From an uncultured bacterium (GTDB lineage Bacteria; Eisenbacteria; RBG-16-71-46; CAIMUX01), in NCBI GenBank assembly GCA_946886185.1, contig CAMPIC010000065.1, positions 1 through 9,825 on the forward strand: 9,825 nucleotides of DNA, in the 5' to 3' direction. How positions within the stretch are numbered: position 1 is the first letter of the stretch; every line of letters starts with the position of its first letter. A program made the position numbers and the translations under genes. Positions 1-5,207 of the stretch are shown here, in pieces. The notes below the pieces were generated by a model, which was not told where the DNA came from, did no database searches, and saw only the letters and a program-made list of their open reading frames with translations.

Positions 1-693
1 ACGATCCACGATGCGGGCGCCGCCGTCCAGAAGCCAGAGTTGGGAAGCGGGACGGAGCAGGAAAAGAGATCGAGCCGCCTCCCGCGCGCGGGCATCGTCG
101 CGCCCGGCCACGACCAGGACCGGACGCTGCGCTTCGGCGGCGGACTGAAGGATCGCCAGTCCGGTCAGGGAGTCATCCGGATCGAGGAGGACGAGCGGGC
201 CGCGCGGATCCGCGCTCGCGGTCATGGCGCGCGCCGCGATCTCCGCCCCTCGTTCGATTCCCACCAGGCCGATCGGCGCCCGCTCGCCCAGCAGGTCGCG
301 CAGATACGAGACGGCGGCCGGCCCGTCGCGGAGCCATGGGGACGAGTCGGCCGCTCGGGGCGCGCGCGGTTCCGATTCGCTCCGGCCGTGGCCGCGCAGA
401 TCGGGTACGAGGACAGAGAATCCGTGGGCAACCAGAGCTTGCGCGAGCGCGGCCAGCTCCGCGCTCTGCGATCCGCTCCGATGGAACAGCACGATCCCGC
501 CTCGCCCCTGCTCCCCGCGAAAAAAGTCCGCGGTGATGCTCACCTGGTCCGAGGTGGAATACGAAACCGTTTCGGCGCGGCCCGGGCTCGCCAGGAACGA
601 GAGGATACCGAGCGAGAGAAAGAGGAATCGGAACGCACGTAGCTTCCCCTGCGCGTTGACTCCCTGATTTGCGCTCTGATACTCTACCGGCAT
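1..693 (-). CDS. Secreted alpha/beta-hydrolase-fold protein with altered catalytic residues (partial)
   Basis: 231 residues visible; the C-terminal end is cut by the left edge. The N-terminus has a basic stretch (KLRAFR), a hydrophobic core (FLFLSLGILSFLA) and SPGRA before ETV, a signal peptide cleaved near residue 40. Alpha/beta-hydrolase landmarks follow: IVLFHRSG (about 67-74, the HG-like oxyanion strand) and HGFSVLVPDLRGHGRSES (90-107), diagnostic of the fold. At the nucleophile elbow, where GxSxG is expected, it reads GIERG, with Glu147 in place of Ser. The acid strand VLVVAGRDD (192-200) is intact. Near the end, LDGGARIVD (223-230) has Arg227 where the catalytic His usually sits (G.xHG). 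ATG at 693 with AAGGGG a few nt upstream. Probably a periplasmic non-catalytic or changed-mechanism member; fold confident, activity doubtful. Confidence 0.82.
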   Translation of the reverse strand, partial: MPVEYQSANQGVNAQGKLRAFRFLFLSLGILSFLASPGRAETVSYSTSDQVSITADFFRGEQGRGGIVLFHRSGSQSAELAALAQALVAHGFSVLVPDLRGHGRSESEPRAPRAADSSPWLRDGPAAVSYLRDLLGERAPIGLVGIERGAEIAARAMTASADPRGPLVLLDPDDSLTGLAILQSAAEAQRPVLVVAGRDDARAREAARSLFLLRPASQLWLLDGGARIVDR

Positions 694-735
694 CGGTCCC
701 CTTGCACGCACGCGCGGGACGAACTTCTCGTCTCG

Positions 736-1119
736 ATGGCGCGCTCGATTTCGATCCTGAGCCTCACGCGCACCCTGGACGTATCCGCTATGGATTCAGG
801 CGACACGAGACGGCAAGAACTTCTCGGCTACGACGAGAAGACGGAGACCTGGTACATCCAGGCTCGCGAACCCGGACGCCTGGTGCTCAGCCAGCAGTCG
901 CTCAATCGATTGGTCCATCTTTACAACTCGATTCACAAAGGCAATCCGCTCGTCCTTTTGGAACAACGCGAGGTGCGCCGGCTCGAGGAGCTTCGCCACC
1001 GCTCCTCCGTGGTGCTGCGCGACCTCAACCTGCTTCTCGATCGCCGCGAGAATCGCCGACCCAAGAGCAGGTTGCGACGCATCCTCCAGCGTTTGTTCGG
1101 GAGCCGTTCCAAGCGGTAG
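736..1119 (+). CDS. Hypothetical basic protein, plus strand
   Basis: 127 residues (109 if the ATG at 790 is the true start). Not recognised. No signal peptide or TM. The part from about 28 on looks like a real soluble protein: TETWYIQAREPGRLVLSQQS, then mostly helical segments (LNRLVHLYNSIHKGN, REVRRLEELRHRSSVVLRDL) and a strongly basic C-terminus (RRPKSRLRRILQRLFGSRSK). Codons show the G/C-rich third position of the neighbours. Neither candidate start has a good Shine-Dalgarno. It is the only plus-strand gene, divergent from the hydrolase (42 nt apart, or 96 nt with the later start) and convergent with ccmD, with hairpins just past its stop. If it were false, 694-1262 would be an unusually long 569-nt gap. 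A basic tail could bind nucleic acid or membrane, but this is not shown. Confidence 0.55.
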   Translation: MARSISILSLTRTLDVSAMDSGDTRRQELLGYDEKTETWYIQAREPGRLVLSQQSLNRLVHLYNSIHKGNPLVLLEQREVRRLEELRHRSSVVLRDLNLLLDRRENRRPKSRLRRILQRLFGSRSKR

Positions 1120-1130
1120 CGGGAACGCTC
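1101..1130. other. Imperfect hairpin spanning the stop of the plus-strand gene
   Basis: GAGCCGTTCC pairs with GGAACGCTC (9 bp with one bulged C) around an 11-nt loop that contains the TAG stop at 1117-1119. With the two hairpins beyond it, it makes 1101-1192 rich in foldback structure. Confidence 0.25.
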
Positions 1131-1132
1131 GG

Positions 1133-1154
1133 TTCAGGACCGCCCGGTTCTGAA
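1133..1154 (+). terminator. Possible terminator hairpin between convergent genes
   Basis: TTCAGGACCG pairs with CGGTTCTGAA (10 positions, one G-U on the plus-strand RNA) across a 2-nt tip, starting 13 nt past the stop of the plus-strand gene. No U-tract follows on either strand, so termination would be weak or would need a factor. Confidence 0.35.
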
Positions 1155-1177
1155 AACAGTCCGGCTCTTCCCCGTTC

Positions 1178-1192
1178 CGATGTGCGACATCG
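1178..1192. other. Perfect small hairpin downstream of ccmD
   Basis: CGATGT and ACATCG form a 6-bp stem with a GCG triloop in the spacer between ccmD and the convergent small gene. It is symmetric for both strands and has no U-tract; it may slow or end transcription from either side, or be chance. Confidence 0.25.
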
Positions 1193-1262
1193 ACCAAGAC
1201 GGACCAGGAACGTCCGCGGCCGAATCGTCCGTGACCCGATCTGGCGAAGACGGCGCGCCGGA

Positions 1263-1412
1263 TCACGCCCGTCCGGCTCGGTCCATCCGCTCCCTGAGCT
1301 CGACGATGTCGCCGTGCACGCGCTGGATCCGCCGGTTCAACTGGATCATGTAGATCCCCAGCCCGATCCAGACCAGCGCGTAGGCGAGCGTCAGATAGTG
1401 CATCGAAGTCAT
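1263..1412 (-). CDS. ccmD: Small heme exporter component CcmD
   Basis: 49-residue single-TM protein that stabilises CcmC with CcmE and helps release holo-CcmE. A short N-terminus, then one TM (YLTLAYALVWIGLGIYMI, about 6-23), then a basic helix QLNRRIQRVHGDIVELRER. This is the usual CcmD form: Tyr/Trp-rich TM followed by an Arg-rich amphipathic helix. The ATG at 1412 overlaps the ccmC stop (ATGA) with GGGAG 5 nt upstream; the next ATG (1403) is a less likely start. Last gene of the ccm cluster; convergent with the small plus-strand gene 143 nt further on. Confidence 0.9.
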   Translation of the reverse strand: MTSMHYLTLAYALVWIGLGIYMIQLNRRIQRVHGDIVELRERMDRAGRA

Positions 1413-2176
1413 CGCATCTCCCTTTCCTCGACGTCGGCGAGCAAACGATCCCGCTCCTCTTCCAGTCCACCCACCAGCCGGCGCTTCCAGAAGAGCGCGA
1501 TTCCCAGAATCAACACCGCGACCAGGGTGAAACGCAGGACCATCGCCATCTGGGGATCGAGCTTGCCGCGTTCCGTGATGAAGGTGGTGGGATGCTGCGT
1601 GCTGAACCACTGGACCGAGAAGTAGACGATCGGAACCTCGAGCGCCCCGAGGATGCCGAGCACCGCGGCGTAGCGCCGCATGCGTGGATCTTCCGCCATG
1701 TAGGTGCGGAGAAACAGATACGAGGCGAAGATCAACCAGAGGATGAGCGTGCTGGTGAGACGCGCGTCCCACGTCCACCAGACTCCCCACGCGGAGCGCG
1801 CCCAGACCGGGCCGGTCAAGAGCACGAGAGTGCAGTAGAGGAAGCCGACCTCCACCGCGGCGAGCGCGGTCTGGTCCCAGGACCGCCTCCCTTTGAGGAG
1901 GAATGCGATCGATGCGAGCAGCACGACTCCGAACGCGAGGAACGAGTTGAGCGCGAACGGAACGTGGAAGTAGAAGATCCGCTGCACGTCCCCCATGGTC
2001 GACTCGCGCGGAGCGTAGAGGAACGCGAGATAGAGGCCCGCCAGAATGAGCGGAAGGGTCGCGAAGTCGAGGATCTTCGAGATCAGGAGCGATCTTCCCC
2101 AGTTCGAGGAATCCCGGGCGAGCTCATCGTCGTTCACGCGCATGCTCCTCGCGGCGGCTGCATCGTTCCGCGTCAT
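1409..2176 (-). CDS. ccmC: Heme exporter / CcmE heme-loading protein CcmC
   Basis: Six-TM protein that binds heme at its periplasmic face and attaches it to CcmE. 255 residues from the chosen start. The WWD motif WGVWWTWDARLTS (about 130-142) is intact, as are the two periplasmic heme-ligand His: FYFHVP (His71) and STQHPTTF (His195), matching E. coli H60 and H184. The tail after the last TM (EEERDRLLADVEERE) is charged and helical. Start at 2176 is preferred because it forms a TGATG junction with the ccmB stop and has GGAAGAG just upstream. An internal ATG at 2143 has a purine-rich GAGGAG only 1 nt away and is less likely. The frame is open further upstream, but that part lies over ccmB. The stop overlaps ccmD by 4 nt. 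Confidence 0.96.
   Translation of the reverse strand: MTRNDAAAARSMRVNDDELARDSSNWGRSLLISKILDFATLPLILAGLYLAFLYAPRESTMGDVQRIFYFHVPFALNSFLAFGVVLLASIAFLLKGRRSWDQTALAAVEVGFLYCTLVLLTGPVWARSAWGVWWTWDARLTSTLILWLIFASYLFLRTYMAEDPRMRRYAAVLGILGALEVPIVYFSVQWFSTQHPTTFITERGKLDPQMAMVLRFTLVAVLILGIALFWKRRLVGGLEEERDRLLADVEEREMR
1418..1427 (-). promoter_or_regulatory. Ribosome binding site of ccmD
   Basis: GGAAAGGGAG ends 5 nt before the ATG at 1412, in the last codons of ccmC. The strong purine run supports the short 49-residue reading frame as a real gene. Confidence 0.65.
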
Positions 2177-2856
2177 CACTCTTCCAACATGAGATCGAAC
2201 AGGAGCGTCCCCGCGGTCATGAAGATCACGTCGTACACCGCGAGCAGCACCAGCCAGTCGGATCCTTCCCTCAAGGGTCGCCCGGAGAGGGCGAGCCCCG
2301 TCAGTTCCACGCACCCCACCAGAACGGGAACCCAGAGCGGATACAAGAGGAGCGGAAGGAGCACCTCGCGGAGCCGACTTCCGCTCGCGATCGTCGCAAG
2401 CAACACGCCTACCGCTGCGAAACCCAATGAACCGGCGCATGTTATCAGCGCGAGTGGAAGGAGACAAGGAAGCACCGAAACACGCAGGAGTATCGAGAAG
2501 ATCGGAATCGTGATCCACTCCGCGAGCAGGATCAGTCCAAGCACGGTGGCGACCTTGGCCAGGAAAATCGCGCCACGATCGACGGGCGCGAGAAGCAACG
2601 CCTGCAGGCTCCCGTTTTCCCGCTCCATCGCGAGCATCCGATGGAGCCCCAATACTCCGGAGAAGGTGAACGCGATCCACAGGAGGCCGGGAGCCTCGGT
2701 GGCGGGATCGATCTTGCGCGCCTGAAAAGCGAAGCCGAAGATCACCACCACGAGGAGCGAGAAGAAGATCATGGAGGTGATCGCTTCACGCGATCGCCAC
2801 TCGAGCCGCAGATCCTTCTCCACGAGCGCTGCGATCGCCGTGAAATACGCTTTCAC
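2176..2856 (-). CDS. ccmB: Heme ABC exporter permease CcmB
   Basis: Membrane partner of CcmA in the CcmABCD complex. 226 residues, normal for the family, with about six TM segments (near 25-45, 56-73, 98-122, 127-156, 164-190, 201-222). The N-terminal amphipathic part ALVEKDLRLEWRSRE and the cytoplasmic stretch RMLAMERENGSLQALLLAP are typical of CcmB and form the coupling surface towards CcmA. Start is GTG at 2856 in a GTGA overlap with the ccmA stop, with GGGAGAG 5 nt upstream. Its TGA shares one base with the ccmC ATG. Hydrophobicity, characteristic motifs and position between ccmA and ccmC make the call secure. Confidence 0.95.
   Translation of the reverse strand: MKAYFTAIAALVEKDLRLEWRSREAITSMIFFSLLVVVIFGFAFQARKIDPATEAPGLLWIAFTFSGVLGLHRMLAMERENGSLQALLLAPVDRGAIFLAKVATVLGLILLAEWITIPIFSILLRVSVLPCLLPLALITCAGSLGFAAVGVLLATIASGSRLREVLLPLLLYPLWVPVLVGCVELTGLALSGRPLREGSDWLVLLAVYDVIFMTAGTLLFDLMLEE
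2179..2185 (-). promoter_or_regulatory. Ribosome binding site at the ccmB/ccmC TGATG junction
   Basis: GGAAGAG directly precedes the TGATG in which the ccmB stop and ccmC start share a base. It supports the ccmC start at 2176 and a termination-reinitiation mode of translation. Confidence 0.5.
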
Positions 2857-3572
2857 GCCGGCTCTCCCGTGGCGAAGGCGGCGCGATAGAGCGACTCTAC
2901 CGCGTCCGCGTCATGAGGATCGAGATGCTCCGCGATTTCGATCCGTCCTCGGCGGAGCAGCCCCACGCTCGTCACGATCCGGCCGAGATGGGAAAGATCG
3001 TGGCTCGCCATGAGAATCGCAGTGCCGGAGACGCGCAAGCGGACGAGCGTTTCCTCGAGAGCGCGGCAGCCGGCCGGATCGAGGCCGCTCATCGGCTCGT
3101 CGAGGAGCAGGAGATCCGGATGGTGCAGGAGCGCGCGCGCCAGGCTGAGCCGTTGCGACATTCCCCGGCTGTAGGTGCGGACCGGCCGCTCCCCCACCCA
3201 CGCGAGCCCGACTTCAGCGAGGGCGTTCGAGACCGCGCCGTCCGGATCGGGCAATCGATGGAGGCGCGCGATCAGCTTCAGGTTCTCGCGCGCGGAGAGA
3301 CCGTCGTAGGAGAGGCTCTGGTGCGAGACGAATCCGATGCGCCTGCGCTGATCCGGATCCCGCGGGTCGAACGGGCGCCCGTTCAAGCGGATCGAACCGC
3401 GCTCGGGACGGTGCAGTCCGGCGAGGAGGCGCAGAAGGGTGGACTTCCCCGAGCCGTTCGGTCCCAGCAGAGCCAAGCCTTGTTCCGCGGACAGGTCCAG
3501 ATCGAGCTGCCGGAGCACCGGCGGACCGCCGTATCCCTTGGTGATTCCGCGCGCCACCAAAAGAGCGGTCAT
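2853..3572 (-). CDS. ccmA: Heme ABC exporter ATP-binding protein CcmA
   Basis: Cytoplasmic ATPase of the CcmABCD complex; ATP hydrolysis is used to release holo-CcmE from CcmC/CcmD rather than to pump heme. 239 residues, slightly longer than the usual ~205-230. All ABC motifs are seen: Walker A GPNGSGKST (37-45), Q-loop at Gln85 (SHQSL), signature SRGMSQR (135-141; the CcmA-type replacement of LSGGQ), Walker B LLLLDEP (154-160), D-loop SGLD and H-loop His191 (ASHD). The start ATG overlaps the stop of the upstream unknown gene (ATGA) and has no evident Shine-Dalgarno, so translation probably depends on coupling. Its stop overlaps ccmB by 4 nt. Confidence 0.96.
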   Translation of the reverse strand: MTALLVARGITKGYGGPPVLRQLDLDLSAEQGLALLGPNGSGKSTLLRLLAGLHRPERGSIRLNGRPFDPRDPDQRRRIGFVSHQSLSYDGLSARENLKLIARLHRLPDPDGAVSNALAEVGLAWVGERPVRTYSRGMSQRLSLARALLHHPDLLLLDEPMSGLDPAGCRALEETLVRLRVSGTAILMASHDLSHLGRIVTSVGLLRRGRIEIAEHLDPHDADAVESLYRAAFATGEPA

Positions 3573-4318
3573 CGAGAGCGGCGTGCGGCCGGGCGGGAGG
3601 CCCCGGTTCGCTCCTCCAGCTTCGCGAAGAGGCGTGCGCGGACCGCGCGATATTCCGGCTCCTCGAGATCTCCGTCGGCGAATCGAAGATCGAGGCTCGC
3701 GATGTCGCGCATCAAATCGGCCGCGCTCCCGTCGATCCTTCCCGGTCCATCCCCGGCGCGGGCGCGTCCGAGCAGAAAGGGAAACGCGAAAAGAGTGAGC
3801 ACACCCAGGACGATGGCGGCCGCGGCGATCGGATCCTGCCGGACCGGCTGCAGCGTTGGATGCGTATGCGCATCGGGCGCGCCGCCCATGGGCGGGTGGG
3901 AGTCGGCCTGCGGAATGGGCGCGGCGTCGCGAGAAACGAGGAAGTTGAACTCGAGAAGCGAGCTTCCAGGCTCGAACGACATCGGCGCCCCGAGGTAATC
4001 GCGCCCGAAGGGTTGCACCATGACGACGTAGGCGATGGCGGGATCGGTCGAGTCGGGCGCGTAGAGATACGTTCCGTCCTGTCCGGCGCGCACCGGAATC
4101 CGTTCCGGCACCGTTGCGCCCGGATTGCGGAAGATCAAGGTGACCTCCGCTCCCGCCGCCACCGATTCGGGGTCCTGGGCCGTGAAGAGTTGGCCGCGAA
4201 TGATTCCGCGGAGGCCCTCCTCCTGCGCGCGCGCCGGCGAATGCGCCGAAACGAGGAGGACGAGGAGCAGAGCGATCGATGCGAGAGGAATCCGGTACCG
4301 CACGGAACCTTCAGGCAC
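3569..4318 (-). CDS. Unrecognised Ccm-operon membrane protein: periplasmic beta domain, one TM, CcmI-like C-terminal hairpin
   Basis: 249 residues, not recognised as a named family. A signal peptide (about 1-31, ending SPARAQ) is followed by a ~95-residue beta-rich segment (about 36-130: IIRGQLFT, AEVTLIF, GTYLYAPD, AYVVMVQPF) that looks like a carboxypeptidase-regulatory/transthyretin-like sandwich. Then a His/Pro/Asp linker (about 139-154: SHPPMGG, DAHTHP), one TM (about 163-184) with GRARAG after it, so the C-terminus is cytoplasmic, and a helical hairpin SLDLRFADGDLEEPEYRAVR (about 208-227). That hairpin resembles the one in the CcmI-like protein encoded just upstream. It lies between the CcmI-like gene and ccmA, overlapping both (8 nt and 4 nt), so a role in cytochrome c maturation is inferred. 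The GTG at 4318 has GGAGG 4 nt before it; a second GTG at 4303 is possible. Real gene: high confidence. Function: unknown. Confidence 0.85.
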   Translation of the reverse strand: MPEGSVRYRIPLASIALLLVLLVSAHSPARAQEEGLRGIIRGQLFTAQDPESVAAGAEVTLIFRNPGATVPERIPVRAGQDGTYLYAPDSTDPAIAYVVMVQPFGRDYLGAPMSFEPGSSLLEFNFLVSRDAAPIPQADSHPPMGGAPDAHTHPTLQPVRQDPIAAAAIVLGVLTLFAFPFLLGRARAGDGPGRIDGSAADLMRDIASLDLRFADGDLEEPEYRAVRARLFAKLEERTGASRPAARRSR

Positions 4319-4652
4319 GCTGCCTCCGGCTCATCCGTTCACGCATCCTGCCGATCTCCGCCTCGAGCGCCGAGGGCGTCCAATGCGGCTGCGACGACTC
4401 GAGCGACGCGAGCACGTCGATGGCGCGCGACTCCGCATCCTCGCGCGCGGTCCGGTAGTCGGCTTCGGAAAGCTTGCCGGTGCGGTGATCGAATTCCAGA
4501 TCGCGCAGGAGCTGGAGCAGGGTCTGCTTCTCCGCTTCCAGGCGCGTGCGGTGTTGCTCCCGGTGATGCCGCGCGCCGGAAAAGATCGGTGCGAACACGA
4601 AGAGGAACGCGATCGCCGCGAGCAAGGAGACGATCAAGACCGGATAGATCAT
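4311..4652 (-). CDS. CcmI-like short membrane protein (N-terminal CcmI region only)
   Basis: 113 residues: one N-terminal TM (about 2-24, hydrophobic, with basic RHHR after it, so the rest is predicted cytoplasmic), a coiled helix with LEAEKQTLLQLLRD, and a hairpin DLEFDHRTGKLSEADYRTAR (about 51-70). The pattern L..L..D...G.LsE.dY...R is the signature of the first cytoplasmic loop of CcmI/CycH, which is needed for cytochrome c assembly with CcmF and CcmH. The second TM and the periplasmic TPR half that binds apocytochrome are absent. Position right after ccmH fits CcmI. Starts 3 nt after the ccmH stop; a GGGAG lies about 11 nt upstream, a loose SD, so coupling to ccmH is likely. Its last 8 nt overlap the next gene. 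The CcmI relation is a reading of motif and place, and a formal profile match is untested. Confidence 0.8.
   Translation of the reverse strand: MIYPVLIVSLLAAIAFLFVFAPIFSGARHHREQHRTRLEAEKQTLLQLLRDLEFDHRTGKLSEADYRTAREDAESRAIDVLASLESSQPHWTPSALEAEIGRMRERMSRRQRA
4323..4327 (-). promoter_or_regulatory. Ribosome binding site deciding a GTG start
   Basis: GGAGG lies 4 nt before the GTG at 4318, within the end of the CcmI-like gene. It favours 4318 over the downstream GTG at 4303, which has only GAAGG in front. Confidence 0.55.
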
Positions 4653-4655
4653 CGG

Positions 4656-5207
4656 TCAGGCTTCTCCCAGTTCTCTCCGGAGCGCATCGCGATACTGGGC
4701 GCGCGCCGCGTCGCTCAAGGGGATCGGAGCTTCCTTCGAGGCCCTCGCAGAACGATCTTTCACGGTCCGATCTTTCCCGGGCGACTCCCGCTCGAAATCG
4801 TCGGAGCCGGTCAGCTCCCGTTGCGCGCCAGAAGCGCGGGCGCGTTTGAGAAAGAGCGCGAGACCACCACCTCCCACGACGATTCCCACCATCGGAAGGA
4901 TCCACGCGAGGAGCGTGAAGCCCCGTCGCGGCGGAGAGGCCAGAATCCAGGTGCCGTGTTTCGCGACGAACGCGTCCAGGATCTCCTGGTCGGTCTTTCC
5001 CTGCGCGGCGAGATCGCGCAGCTCTTGTTTGGCCTCCATGGCTCCGCCGCAATAGGAGCCGGCCAACGGCATTCCGCCGCAGTTCGGGCACGGATTGATG
5101 ATCTGCTTTTCGAGCGCCGGAATGTCCGCCGCCCGTGCATCCAGTATGCCCAAGGCGATCAGGAGAAGTGCCCCCGAAAGCGCGCAGAGGAAACTCGACC
5201 TATCCAT
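4656..5207 (-). CDS. ccmH: Cytochrome c maturation protein CcmH (thiol-disulfide component)
   Basis: Membrane-anchored periplasmic thiol-redox protein that keeps apocytochrome CxxCH reduced and presents it to CcmF. 183 residues. Signal peptide about 1-26 (cleavage expected after DARA), then a helical domain with CPNC (Cys40, Cys43) where proteobacterial CcmH has LRCxxCQ, a third cysteine at Cys53 (SYCGG), and the family block GKTDQEILDAFVAKHGTWIL before PP. One TM segment at about 98-120 and a charged cytoplasmic tail. It lacks the fused CcmI-like half of E. coli CcmH, so it corresponds to the short CcmH/CcmL form. The start overlaps ccmF by 8 nt and has GAAGGAG with 6-nt spacing. The CcmI-like gene begins 3 nt after its stop. 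Confidence 0.93.
   Translation of the reverse strand: MDRSSFLCALSGALLLIALGILDARAADIPALEKQIINPCPNCGGMPLAGSYCGGAMEAKQELRDLAAQGKTDQEILDAFVAKHGTWILASPPRRGFTLLAWILPMVGIVVGGGGLALFLKRARASGAQRELTGSDDFERESPGKDRTVKDRSARASKEAPIPLSDAARAQYRDALRRELGEA

Noticed and set aside
694..735. Promoter candidate TTGCAC near 702 in the divergent spacer
   Set aside because: No acceptable -10 box at 16-18 nt spacing; the match is to one hexamer only.
796..1470. 224-codon minus-strand frame opposite the small plus-strand gene
   Set aside because: It crosses ccmD and the end of ccmC in the wrong frame and has no SD or domain; the plus-strand reading looks more protein-like, though only moderately.
669..1625. 318-codon plus-strand frame
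   Set aside because: Runs across the small plus-strand gene in another frame and across ccmD and part of ccmC; Arg/Ser/Pro-rich with no recognisable domain.
2177..2680. N-terminal extension of the ccmC frame
   Set aside because: The frame is open but overlaps ccmB; CcmC homology begins after 2176, where a TGATG junction and a purine-rich SD mark the start.
1592..2725. 377-codon plus-strand frame opposite ccmC and ccmB
   Set aside because: Shadow: low complexity and Arg/Glu-rich, against clear membrane proteins on the minus strand.
2913..3998. 361-codon plus-strand frame opposite ccmA and the unknown gene
   Set aside because: Shadow of ccmA, whose ABC motifs are unmistakable on the other strand.
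4250..4275. Short repeats of the GAGGA/CGAGGA type scattered in the window
   Set aside because: Expected from codon bias (Glu/Leu/Arg codons) at this GC content; no regular spacing, so neither a CRISPR nor a tandem repeat.
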